From positions 1 to 40,441 of the forward strand of contig NZ_JAELTP010000045.1 in the NCBI RefSeq assembly GCF_016428915.1: a DNA stretch of 40,441 nt, given 5' to 3'. Position numbers and translations under genes: made by a program. Under the pieces are notes generated by a model, which saw only the letters and a list, made by a program, of their open reading frames with translations, did no database searches and was not told the DNA's origin. The DNA is from Pandoraea sp. ASV26 (lineage in GTDB: Bacteria; Pseudomonadota; Gammaproteobacteria; Burkholderiales; Burkholderiaceae). Every line of letters begins with the position of its first letter. Positions within the stretch are counted from its first letter, which is position 1. This document shows positions 22,987 through 30,825 of the stretch, piece after piece.

Positions 22987-24704
22987 ACGATCCTGTGCCT
23001 CGTCGGGTGCCCGATGTCCAGGCCGAGTTGAGCCGTGCCGCGCTCGACAGTGCACCCTATGCCATGTTCGTCTGCAACGACGACGGCATGATCGAACGCA
23101 TGAACGCCGCGTTCACCCGTCTGACGGACTATCGGCCCGCCGACCTGCTGGGCAAGCGCAGCTTTCTCTCGTTGCTCGATCCTTCGGAACTGGCGCGCCG
23201 CCGCCTGCCCGCCTTGGCCAGTCTGTCGGCCACCGAAGCCGTGCCCTATGACGACGAGTGGCATCTCCTCACCCGCAAGCGCAATTGGCTGCCGGTGCGG
23301 CTGGCGCTCTCGTGCGTTGAACATGCGCCCGGCGAGCGGCGCTGGGTCGGCATCGTGCTCGATCTCTCGCAGCAGGTACAGGTGGCGTCCAGGCTCTGGT
23401 ATGTCACGCACCACGACCCCGTCACCAATCTGCCCAACCAGACCCTGCTGAGTGAACGGCTTGAACTGGCGATCCATCGGTGTGCCCATCAACAGACCGG
23501 GCTGACGGTGCTGGTGGTCGAACTCGATCATTTGCGCAAGCTGCGCAGCACGTTCGGCCCGCCGACCGCCGAACTGGCGCTGCGCATTGCCGCCGAACGT
23601 CTTCGCGAAGCCAGCGGCCCCGAAGACGCGCTCGCTTGCCTTGGCGGCAGTCAGTTCGTCATCGTCACCAATGAAACGGGCGACGGGGCGCGTCTGCTGG
23701 CCGCGCGGATTCAGGCGCGGCTCGCGCAATGGGTGGACGTCGATCAGAATGCCGTCGCGCTCGACGCGAGTATCGGTGCCGTGAGCTATCCCGACCACGG
23801 CAATACGCCCGAGACACTGCTGCGTCGTGCCCACATTGCCCTTGGCATTGCCAGCGCGGCCGGTGGCGGCGTGCGTTTCTTCAGCGCCGAGATGGACGCG
23901 CAAGCGCAACGGCGCAACGAACTCGAAACCTTGTTGCGCGCGGCGGTGCACGAGCAAGCGCGCTCTCAACTGCATCTCGTCTACCAGCCGCAGGTCAGCC
24001 TGTCGGATGGCGTGATTCGCAACGCGGAGGCGCTGCTGCGCTGGCGGCATCCGTCGCTCGGCCCGGTCGGGCCGGCGGAATTCATCCCGATTGCCGAAAC
24101 CTCGGGGCTGATCCTGCCACTCGGCGAATGGGTGATGCACACGGCCTGCCGCGAAGCCAGTCGTCTGCTGCGGCGGTGCGGGCAACTGCCGCGCATCTGC
24201 GTCAATGTCTCGGCGCAGCAGTTCGCACGGCAAGATGTCGTCGGTATGGTCGAACGCGCACTCAATGCCCATGCGCTGGAGCCTCGTCATCTGGAGATCG
24301 AGATCACGGAAACCGTGCTGCTCGGCGACTCGAGCGCCGCCGTCGGGACTCTGCGCTCGCTGCACGACATGGGCGTGGAGATCGCCGTCGACGACTTCGG
24401 CACGGGCTACGCCAGCCTTTCCTACCTCACACGCTTCCCGGTCCATCGCCTGAAGATCGACCAGACCTTCGTGCGCGACATGCTCACGCACGGCCCGAGC
24501 CACGCCATCGTGAGCGCGGTCATCGCCATGGCCCACTCGCTCGGTCTGCGCGTGACGGCCGAGGGTGTGGAGACGCAGGCGCAGGCGCAACGACTCACCG
24601 AACTGGGCTGCGACGAAGCTCAGGGCTACTGGTTCGCCCGGCCCGTCGACATGCACGGCCTGTATCACATCGTGGCACCGCTGGGCGCCGGCGCGCGCCG
24701 CTGA
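22983..24704 (+). CDS. PAS-GGDEF-EAL protein, probable c-di-GMP phosphodiesterase
   Basis: A 573-residue soluble protein. Order: PAS (about 12-125, SAPYAMFVCNDDGMIERMN), GGDEF-like domain (about 140-305) with the signature replaced by GGSQF (221-225), and EAL domain (about 325-565). The EAL domain is complete: EAL (349-351) in NAEALLRWRHP, EIEITETVLL, DDFGTGYASLSYL, KIDQTFV and AEGVET. The cyclase half should be inactive and may bind GTP as a regulator, while the EAL half should hydrolyse c-di-GMP to pGpG. The ATG at 22983 has GGAGG seven bases upstream. There is no membrane anchor. It is divergent from the yfiRNB operon, so production and removal of c-di-GMP are encoded side by side. Confidence 0.88.
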   Translation: MNDPVPRRVPDVQAELSRAALDSAPYAMFVCNDDGMIERMNAAFTRLTDYRPADLLGKRSFLSLLDPSELARRRLPALASLSATEAVPYDDEWHLLTRKRNWLPVRLALSCVEHAPGERRWVGIVLDLSQQVQVASRLWYVTHHDPVTNLPNQTLLSERLELAIHRCAHQQTGLTVLVVELDHLRKLRSTFGPPTAELALRIAAERLREASGPEDALACLGGSQFVIVTNETGDGARLLAARIQARLAQWVDVDQNAVALDASIGAVSYPDHGNTPETLLRRAHIALGIASAAGGGVRFFSAEMDAQAQRRNELETLLRAAVHEQARSQLHLVYQPQVSLSDGVIRNAEALLRWRHPSLGPVGPAEFIPIAETSGLILPLGEWVMHTACREASRLLRRCGQLPRICVNVSAQQFARQDVVGMVERALNAHALEPRHLEIEITETVLLGDSSAAVGTLRSLHDMGVEIAVDDFGTGYASLSYLTRFPVHRLKIDQTFVRDMLTHGPSHAIVSAVIAMAHSLGLRVTAEGVETQAQAQRLTELGCDEAQGYWFARPVDMHGLYHIVAPLGAGARR

Positions 24705-24811
24705 CGCGCGAGATCGTGCCACCCGCAATGGCCTAGTTGATTGGTCGTTTTTTGGCGCTACCGGACAGGACATCGGCTCCCTAAGCTGAGGTCCCATTCG
24801 GAGACCTCGCC

Positions 24812-25495
24812 ATGCGGCCCTTACCTAAACTGCTGCGCCCTTTGCGTGCATTACATGCATTACGTCCATTACGTCAATTAAGTCCATTCGCGCAGTCGAC
24901 GTCTGCAAGCTTGCCGGCGAGTCGCACCGCCGCCACACTCACCGCGCTGGGCGTGGCCGCCGTCGGCCTCGCGCTCACCCCGCCCGCACAACGTGCCCTG
25001 CCCGGCTGGTTCGACGCCCTGTGCTCGCTGACGCTCAGCGCCGATCATTCGATCTTGGAGCGCGTCTCGTCGTCCGACGCCAATGCGCGACTCACCGCAA
25101 TGGCGAGCGCCTCAAGTGCTTCCGGCAGCGCGGGCGCGGCGGCCCGCCCCGGCACAATCGTCAAGCCGCTGTCGTGCGAACCGCTGGCGAATGCCCCCGG
25201 CAAGTCGGTGACCACCGCCATCGTCGAGTTTCCGCCGCTGGCCTTCTCGCCCGCGCACCGTCATCCCGGCGCGGTCACAGCGGTCGTGCTCGAGGGCACC
25301 ATTCGCTCGCAGTTGAACGCAGACTTACCCATTACGTATCACGCCAATCAGACTTGGTTCGAGCCGCCGGGCACGCTGCACACGATGACCGAGAACCCGG
25401 ACCCCGTGCATCCGGCCCGTCTGCTCGCGTTTTTCGTGACAGAGGAGAATTGCGGGCCGCTCACGATCTATGAGCCGACGGCAAAGCCCTCGTGA
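24812..25495 (+). CDS. Cupin-domain protein with an N-terminal membrane/export segment
   Basis: A 227-residue protein. The first 35 residues are Leu/Arg/Pro-rich and coded by a 9-nt tandem repeat. A hydrophobic segment (about 40-60, [19 protein letters not shown]) may be a signal or anchor. The cupin domain lies at about 115-225: [16 protein letters not shown] gives the metal-binding histidines and glutamate of motif 1, and [11 protein letters not shown] those of motif 2. Cupins bind a metal and perform varied oxygenation or isomerisation reactions; the substrate is not known. The ATG at 24812 is preceded by CGGAGA. Ala/Ser-rich low complexity separates the two parts. The gene stands between the EAL gene and frmA with no obvious functional link. 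Confidence 0.78.
   Translation: MRPLPKLLRPLRALHALRPLRQLSPFAQSTSASLPASRTAATLTALGVAAVGLALTPPAQRALPGWFDALCSLTLSADHSILERVSSSDANARLTAMASASSASGSAGAAARPGTIVKPLSCEPLANAPGKSVTTAIVEFPPLAFSPAHRHPGAVTAVVLEGTIRSQLNADLPITYHANQTWFEPPGTLHTMTENPDPVHPARLLAFFVTEENCGPLTIYEPTAKPS
24847..24890 (+). repeat. 9-nt tandem repeat within the start of the cupin gene
   Basis: Units tgcattaca, tgcattacg, tccattacg, tcaattaag and a partial tccattcg run head to tail from 24847. Each unit adds three residues of the Leu/Arg/His/Pro stretch, so slippage would keep frame. Confidence 0.75.
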
Positions 25496-25635
25496 GCGCA
25501 AGGGCGGCAATTGTTGGGCTCAGCCCCGCTTTTTGCGCTGAGATGGCGTGTCAAGACTCGCGCGTGACTTTAGAACGCGGTATGGTACGTCGCGAAGGGA
25601 CTCCCCCGAACGACGTTGCAACGAGGAATATCGCC

Positions 25636-26742
25636 ATGAAAACCAAAGCCGCCATTGCCTGGGAAGCGGGCAAACCCCTGACCATCGAGGAAGTCGATCT
25701 GGAAGGGCCGCGCGCCGGCGAGGTGCTGATCGAGGTCAAGGCCACCGGCATCTGCCATACGGACTACTACACACTCTCCGGCGCCGATCCGGAAGGTATC
25801 TTCCCCGCCATCCTCGGCCATGAGGGCGCAGGTGTCATCGTCGACGTCGGCCCCGGCGTCACCACGCTGAAGAAAGACGACCACGTCATTCCGCTGTACA
25901 CGCCCGAGTGCCGCCAGTGCAAGTTCTGCCTGTCGCGCAAGACCAACCTGTGTCAGGCGATCCGCAGCACGCAGGGCCGCGGCCTGATGCCGGACGCCAC
26001 CTCGCGCTTCTCGCTCGACGGCAAGCCCATCTTCCACTACATGGGCACGTCCACGTTCTCGAACTACATCGTCGTGCCGGAAATCGCCGTGGCGAAGGTG
26101 CGCTCCGACGCCCCCTTCGACAAGGTCTGCTACATCGGCTGCGGCGTGACGACCGGCGTGGGTGCCGTCGTCTACTCGGCGAAGGTCGAAGCGGGTGCGA
26201 ACGTCGTGGTGTTCGGCCTGGGCGGCATCGGCCTGAACGTGATTCAGGGCGCGAAGATGGTCGGTGCCGACAAGATCATCGGCGTCGACATCAACCCGGG
26301 TCGCGTGGAACTCGCCAAGAAGTTCGGCATGACGCACTTCATCAACCCGAAGGACGTCGAGAACGTTGTCGACACCATCGTGCAACTGACCGACGGCGGC
26401 GCCGATTACTCGTTCGAGTGCATCGGCAACGTGACGACCATGCGTCAGGCGCTCGAGTGCTGCCATAAGGGCTGGGGCCAGTCGTTCATCATCGGCGTGG
26501 CCGCTGCGGGTCAGGAGATCAGCACGCGTCCGTTCCAACTGGTGACCGGGCGCGAGTGGAAGGGCTCGGCGTTCGGCGGCGCCCGCGGTCGCACCGATGT
26601 GCCGAAAATCGTCGACTGGTACATGGAAGGCAAGATCAACATCGACGACCTCATCACGCACACGCTGCGCCTCGATCAGATCAACGAAGGCTTCGATCTG
26701 ATGAAGCGCGGCGAATCGATTCGCTCGGTCGTGCTGTACTGA
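25636..26742 (+). CDS. frmA: S-(hydroxymethyl)glutathione dehydrogenase / class III alcohol dehydrogenase
   Basis: A 368-residue zinc-dependent dehydrogenase, the exact family length. It oxidises S-hydroxymethylglutathione, formed from formaldehyde and glutathione, with NAD+ and also reduces S-nitrosoglutathione. Catalytic zinc ligands C40 and H62 (ILGHEGAG) and the four structural-zinc cysteines in [17 protein letters not shown] are present. The NAD fold is [18 protein letters not shown]. The ATG at 25636 has GAGGA eight bases upstream. In many proteobacteria fghA (S-formylglutathione hydrolase) follows; here the next gene is an SH3 protein, so the hydrolase must lie elsewhere. No FrmR-type regulator is adjacent. 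Confidence 0.93.
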   Translation: MKTKAAIAWEAGKPLTIEEVDLEGPRAGEVLIEVKATGICHTDYYTLSGADPEGIFPAILGHEGAGVIVDVGPGVTTLKKDDHVIPLYTPECRQCKFCLSRKTNLCQAIRSTQGRGLMPDATSRFSLDGKPIFHYMGTSTFSNYIVVPEIAVAKVRSDAPFDKVCYIGCGVTTGVGAVVYSAKVEAGANVVVFGLGGIGLNVIQGAKMVGADKIIGVDINPGRVELAKKFGMTHFINPKDVENVVDTIVQLTDGGADYSFECIGNVTTMRQALECCHKGWGQSFIIGVAAAGQEISTRPFQLVTGREWKGSAFGGARGRTDVPKIVDWYMEGKINIDDLITHTLRLDQINEGFDLMKRGESIRSVVLY

Positions 26743-26755
26743 TCGTTTGTCAGTC

Positions 26756-26810
26756 GTGTAACGAAAGTAATGCAAACAAATATTGCCGCCCTGTTTCGTT
26801 ACGCGTTACA
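26756..26810. promoter_or_regulatory. GTAACG inverted repeat cluster between frmA and the SH3 gene
   Basis: GTAACGAAA (26758-26766) is repeated inverted as TTTCGTTAC (26794-26802), followed by a further CGTTACAC (26803-26810). Another TGTAACG occurs at about 26847-26853, ahead of the SH3-protein start. The spaced GTAAC elements look like a regulator operator, and the hairpin may also end the frmA transcript. Confidence 0.35.
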
Positions 26811-26923
26811 CAAAACCATCTGTCCATACGGCCGGTCGAACTGGCATGTAACGATGGATGCGCTGTTCGGCCCGCGCGAAAGGTTCGCCGGGCCCATCGC
26901 ATCGTCATGACAGGGAGACGACG

Positions 26924-27613
26924 ATGAACAAATGGACTTTGCCGCTCGTGCTCGCGGGCGCAACGACTCTGGTGGCGCTGCCGGAGGTGGCCTCGGCACA
27001 GGCCGGGCAGGCCGTCATCAATGCCCATGCCAACGTGCGCGCGGGTCCGGCGAGCGACTATCCGGTCGTCGCGCAGGCCAGTGCGGGCATGCCGGTAACA
27101 GTCTACGGTTGCGTGGCCGGCTACTCGTGGTGCGACGTGGGCCTGCCCGGCACGCGCGGCTGGGTCTACGCGGCGCTGCTCAGCTATCCGTATCAGGGCA
27201 ATCCGGTGCCGGTGCTCAACTACGGCATGATGATCGGGCTGCCGATCGTGACCTTCTCCATCGGTGCGTATTGGGGCAACTATTACCGCAATCGCCCGTG
27301 GTACAACGATCAGCGCTATTGGCACCGCCCGCCGCCCGGACCCCGTCCGCCGTCTTGGGGCGGCCCGGGGCGCCCGCCGGGGCACTATCCGGGGCCAGGA
27401 CCCCGGCCGCCGGGACATGGGGCAGGCCCCGGCCCTCGTCCCCCCGGCCACGGCGCCGGTCATGGGCCGGGGCCGCGTCCTCCGGGGCATGGTGCCGGCC
27501 CCGGCCCGCGCCCACCCGGTGGCGGGCATGGGGGAGGACATGGCGGTGGCCACGGTGGACGCCCGCCCGGCGGTGGCTCGGGAGGCGGCGGCCACGGCGG
27601 GCCGAACCGCTAA
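26924..27613 (+). CDS. Exported SH3b-domain protein with Gly/Pro/His-rich tail
   Basis: A 229-residue protein. A signal peptide (MNKWTLPLVLAGATTLVALP, cut after about residue 25, ASA) leads to a bacterial SH3 domain (about 30-88, INAHANVRAGPASDYPVVAQ and GTRGWVYAALL), which binds peptidoglycan or ligand. Next comes a hydrophobic stretch (about 95-115, VLNYGMMIGLPIVTFSIGAY) and a tail of about 110 residues built of Gly, Pro, Arg and His with repeats such as GPGPRPPGHGA. The tail may be disordered or bind metal, by analogy with other Gly/His-rich proteins. The ATG at 26924 has AGGGAG six bases upstream. No other domain is seen. Confidence 0.8.
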   Translation: MNKWTLPLVLAGATTLVALPEVASAQAGQAVINAHANVRAGPASDYPVVAQASAGMPVTVYGCVAGYSWCDVGLPGTRGWVYAALLSYPYQGNPVPVLNYGMMIGLPIVTFSIGAYWGNYYRNRPWYNDQRYWHRPPPGPRPPSWGGPGRPPGHYPGPGPRPPGHGAGPGPRPPGHGAGHGPGPRPPGHGAGPGPRPPGGGHGGGHGGGHGGRPPGGGSGGGGHGGPNR

Positions 27614-28316
27614 TGCGGATGATGTAGCGGATGCAGTTGGCCGCACGCGTTGCGCCATTCGCGATGCGGCGGCCATCTCATCCCTCCACCTGCCGTCCGC
27701 CGTGCGCCGTGCGCCGTTACCCGCTCCCGGCCACGGCACCAGCCCGTTTTTCGGTGGCTCGCCATCGATATGACCCCAAATTCAGCAACCGCTGCACGAG
27801 CTTTGGGAAAAACGCTTAAAATGTGAGCAATTCCGGCCAGGCGGAGGTGCCGATCAGGCGCCGATGGCCGGACCGCAGGACAGCGAACCCTTGCCCGGCC
27901 GACGCCCCCGCGTCGATCTGGCCCTCACATTGCAGACCCACTTTCCCCGGTGTGTCGTTGCGAAAACCGCGACGGTCACGGCAGTCCGGCGGGATCCTCC
28001 GTAAGTCTCGATCGTGTTCGTCCCGCCCCGGCGTGCCCTTCGCACGCCGCGGTCAGCCTATCGCCATGCCGCATCCGGCGCGCGCTATACGCGCACGCCA
28101 ATGACGGTCGAACGCCGGTGCCTCGTGCACCGGCAGCGTTAGCGCAATGACGTGGTGCGTGTTGCCCTGTGGCCATCTGCCAAGCATGGGAACGAGCGGC
28201 CACAAGCCCAGGGTGCCCTTGCAGCCAGGTCGCGGGACATGTCTCCCGCGGATTCCCCCAATGGCGCGCACAACGCGAACGCCAGGGGTACACGTTGCAG
28301 GAACCTTTTGCAGGTC
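27614..28316 (+). other. Gene-free stretch with three strong hairpins ahead of the amino acid transporter
   Basis: About 700 bases without a convincing gene; the frames that are open read as low-quality Arg/Pro-rich sequence. An A/T-rich patch near 27801-27830 (TTAAAAT at 27816-27822) may be a promoter. Downstream lie three GC-rich hairpins: CGGCGTGC/GCACGCCG (28029-28049), GCCGGTGC/GCACCGGC (28114-28134) and CGCGGGA/TCCCGCG (28231-28250). None is followed by a T-tract. The layout fits a long structured leader. Confidence 0.45.
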
Positions 28317-29735
28317 ATGAGTCTTTTCCGAACCAAAAACATCGAGAACATGCTGGTCGCGAGCCGCACCGGCAGTCTCAAGAAAGTCCTGGGCCCGATC
28401 GATCTCGTCCTGATGGGCATCGGCGCCATCATCGGTACCGGCATTTTCGTGCTCACCGGCACGGGCGCCCTCACCGCCGGCCCCGCGCTCACCGTCTCGT
28501 TCATGATCGCGGCCATGGCGTGCGGCTTCGCCGCGCTGTGCTACGCCGAATTCGCGTCGACGATTCCCGTCTCCGGCTCCATCTACACGTACAGCTACGC
28601 CACGCTCGGCGAGATCGTCGCGTGGATAATCGGCTGGGATCTGATGCTGGAGTACGGTCTGGCGTCGTCCGCCGTCTCGGTCGGCTGGTCGGGCTACTTC
28701 CAGTCGCTCGCAGCCGGCTTCGGCCTGCATCTGCCGGCCGCCATCACGGCCGCGCCGGGCAGCGTGCCGGGCGTCACCACGTTCATCAACCTGCCGGCCG
28801 TCGTCATCATGCTGCTCATCACGTGGGTGCTGTCCTACGGCGTGCGCGAGTCTGCGCGCATCAACAACGTGATGGTCGCGATCAAGATCGGTGTGGTGCT
28901 GCTGTTCATCGCCGTGGGTGTCTGGCATGTGAAGCCGGCCAACTGGACACCGTTCATGCCCTTCGGCACCAGCGGCATGTTCAACGCCGCCGCCCTCGTG
29001 TTCTTCGCATTCATCGGCTTCGATGCCGTGACGTCGGCCGCCGAAGAAGTGCGTAACCCGGGCCGCGATCTGCCGATCGGCATCATTGGCTCGCTGCTCG
29101 TGTGCACGCTGCTTTACGTGACGGTCGCCGCGATCATGACGGGGATCGTGCCTTTCGCGCAGTTCGCGGGCGTCGATCACCCGGTGTCGCTGGCACTGCA
29201 ATACGCCGGCCAGAACTGGATTGCCGGCTTCGTCGATCTGGGCGCGATTCTCGGCATGACGACCGTGATTCTGGTGATGACCTACGGTCAGACGCGCATT
29301 ACCTACGCCATGTCGCGCGACGGCCTGCTGCCGCCGATGCTCTCCCGCCTCCACCCGAAGCACAAGACGCCATTCGCCGGCACATGGATCATCGGTGTGG
29401 TGTTCGCCGTCATCGCGGGCTTCGTGCCGCTGGGCGTGCTCGCCGAGCTGATCAATATCGGCACGCTGTCGGCGTTCGCGCTGGTGTCGGTCGCCGTGCT
29501 GGTGCTGCGTCGCACGCGTCCGGACCTGCCGCGCGCGTTCCGCGTGCCGGGCGCTCCGGTCGTGCCGATCATCTCGGCCGGCCTGTGTCTGTTCCTGATG
29601 GCGCACCTGCAAGCGGCCACGTGGATCGCCTTCGTCGTGTGGCTCGTCATCGGCATGGTGATCTACTTCACGTATGCGCGTCGCAACGCCCTGCTGCACA
29701 AGCCGGGCGACGCCCAACCGCACACGAACGCCTGA
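28317..29735 (+). CDS. APC-family amino acid transporter (cationic amino acid transporter type)
   Basis: A 472-residue inner-membrane permease with about 12-13 helices. The family motif GIGAIIGTGIFVLTGTGA is in helix 1, FAALCYAEFASTIPVSGSIY in helix 3, and AALVFFAFIGFDAVTSAAEE in helix 6, followed by VRNPGRDLPIGI. The shape matches the CAT subgroup (2.A.3.3) better than the GABA or lysine permeases. It imports or exchanges amino acids; the substrate is not determinable. The ATG at 28317 is followed by the conserved SLFRTKN start; the ribosome binding site (caggtc) is weak, which fits translational control by the structured leader upstream. Confidence 0.88.
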   Translation: MSLFRTKNIENMLVASRTGSLKKVLGPIDLVLMGIGAIIGTGIFVLTGTGALTAGPALTVSFMIAAMACGFAALCYAEFASTIPVSGSIYTYSYATLGEIVAWIIGWDLMLEYGLASSAVSVGWSGYFQSLAAGFGLHLPAAITAAPGSVPGVTTFINLPAVVIMLLITWVLSYGVRESARINNVMVAIKIGVVLLFIAVGVWHVKPANWTPFMPFGTSGMFNAAALVFFAFIGFDAVTSAAEEVRNPGRDLPIGIIGSLLVCTLLYVTVAAIMTGIVPFAQFAGVDHPVSLALQYAGQNWIAGFVDLGAILGMTTVILVMTYGQTRITYAMSRDGLLPPMLSRLHPKHKTPFAGTWIIGVVFAVIAGFVPLGVLAELINIGTLSAFALVSVAVLVLRRTRPDLPRAFRVPGAPVVPIISAGLCLFLMAHLQAATWIAFVVWLVIGMVIYFTYARRNALLHKPGDAQPHTNA

Positions 29736-29740
29736 CGCCC

Positions 29741-29785
29741 GCCATACCGGCAATACAGGCCATTCGGGCCATTAGGGCCATCCCC
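29741..29785 (+). repeat. Degenerate 9-nt tandem repeat after the transporter
   Basis: Five units: cgccatacc, ggcaataca, ggccattcg, ggccattag, ggccatccc. It begins five bases after the transporter stop. Sequence and period resemble the arrays at 24847, 30498 and 34507. Confidence 0.7.
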
Positions 29786-29973
29786 CGCCGCATCGCCTCG
29801 CGCCCCGGCGCGAGAACGCGTATAGTCCCTCACAGGGCTCGCCGCACGCATCGATTTGCCGCGAGCCCTGCCCGCCCTGACGACGGGTGCAGTCCCCGCG
29901 CATCGCGCAAGTCGTTCGTCCGTGTCTGTCCTTGCTGTCGTTTGCTCACGTCTTCGCAAAGGAAAAAAAGAAC

Positions 29974-30432
29974 ATGCGTCGCTATGTCCTGCTTGCCGCT
30001 GTACCCGCCGCGTTCGCTGCGGGCTTCCTCTCTTCTCACCTGATGCCCGGCGCAATGGCGCAGTCGACTGCCCTGAGTGCACAGATCATCGACGTCGGTG
30101 CCATGACCGATGAACAGATCGGCCCGCTCGTACCCAATGTCGGCACACTGCGCTCGCGTACGCTGGTCGCCACGCCCAATGGCACGATTGCGGTGCAAAG
30201 CGGCAACGTGCCGCGTCACACCCATCAGGATGCCGATGAAATTCAGTACGTGATTTCGGGCAGCGGCACGTTCTGGCTGGGCGACCAGCAGCGCGAGGTG
30301 CATCCGGGCGATCTGATCGTGATTCCGCGCGGCACCGTGCACGCCGGTTCGCAGAACACCAGTGGCGAGTTCAAGGTGCTGGCCGTGAAACTCCCGCCGC
30401 AGGCGCCGAACGATATCCAGTTCGTCAAATAA
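29974..30432 (+). CDS. Exported small cupin-domain protein
   Basis: A 152-residue protein with an N-terminal signal (MRRYVLLAAVPAAFAAGFLS, probable cut after MAQS or as an anchor at about 29) and one cupin barrel. Motif 1 is VPRHTHQDADEIQYVISG, with His/His/Glu metal ligands, and motif 2 is HPGDLIVIPRGTVHAG, with the last histidine. AAGGAA lies about nine bases before the ATG at 29974. It is related in fold, but not obviously in sequence, to the cupin at 24812. It should act in the periplasm. Substrate unknown. Confidence 0.83.
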   Translation: MRRYVLLAAVPAAFAAGFLSSHLMPGAMAQSTALSAQIIDVGAMTDEQIGPLVPNVGTLRSRTLVATPNGTIAVQSGNVPRHTHQDADEIQYVISGSGTFWLGDQQREVHPGDLIVIPRGTVHAGSQNTSGEFKVLAVKLPPQAPNDIQFVK

Positions 30433-30497
30433 CGGTCTGACGAGGAAAGCGGACGGGGCGCGCTACGGCGTGCGTCCGTCCGCGCGCCAGCGCGTCT

Positions 30498-30533
30498 GGC
30501 ATATTCGGCGCGCTCGGCACGCTCAGCGCGTTC
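30498..30533. repeat. Degenerate 9-nt tandem repeat between convergent genes
   Basis: Four units: ggcatattc, ggcgcgctc, ggcacgctc, agcgcgttc. It lies between the exported cupin and the convergent small membrane protein and touches the stop codon of the latter. Confidence 0.6.
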
Positions 30534-30825
30534 AGCCGAAATGGCGATTGAGCCACACCGCGCCGTACCCGATCGCGAACATGGTGAGCAGCAGCGGCAC
30601 CGAAATGCGCAACACCTGAATGACGAGCGGACGCGGCGGCAGGTCTTCATCCTGCGGCATGCGCGCCGCCTCTTGCAACGCGCCGGTGCACAGCGCCGCG
30701 GCGACAGCACTCGCGAAAACCCAGAACGTCTGGTTGTAGAGCAACGCGATGAGCAACAGCGTGAGCGCCACGTTGCGGCCGTGGTAGATCAGATTGACGG
30801 TATTGCGAAAGGCTTGCGGCGACAT
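30532..30825 (-). CDS. Small membrane protein of unknown function (97 aa)
   Basis: A 97-residue protein with three predicted helices: NVALTLLLIALLYNQTFWVF with AVAAALCTGAL (about 18-50), and VLRISVPLLLTMFAIGYGAV (about 71-91). A loop of charged residues between them (ARMPQDEDLPPRP) would face the cytoplasm. I recognise no family. The ATG at 30825 has no clear ribosome binding site, so the start is uncertain, but the conserved-looking amphipathic start MSPQAFRNTVNLIYHGR suggests it is right. It is convergent with the exported cupin. Confidence 0.6.
   Translation of the reverse strand: MSPQAFRNTVNLIYHGRNVALTLLLIALLYNQTFWVFASAVAAALCTGALQEAARMPQDEDLPPRPLVIQVLRISVPLLLTMFAIGYGAVWLNRHFG

Noticed and set aside
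22794-24797. Minus-strand frame of 667 codons
   Set aside because: Antisense of the PAS-GGDEF-EAL gene. The sense frame has all EAL motifs.
25570-26775. Minus-strand frame of 401 codons
   Set aside because: Shadow of frmA; no recognisable domain.
27823-28104. Plus-strand 93-codon frame ahead of the amino acid transporter
   Set aside because: No ribosome binding site, Arg/Pro/Ser-rich composition, and it runs over hairpin structures; better read as untranslated leader.
28053-29753. Minus-strand frame of 566 codons over the amino acid transporter and its leader
   Set aside because: Composition and position show it to be antisense to the transporter.
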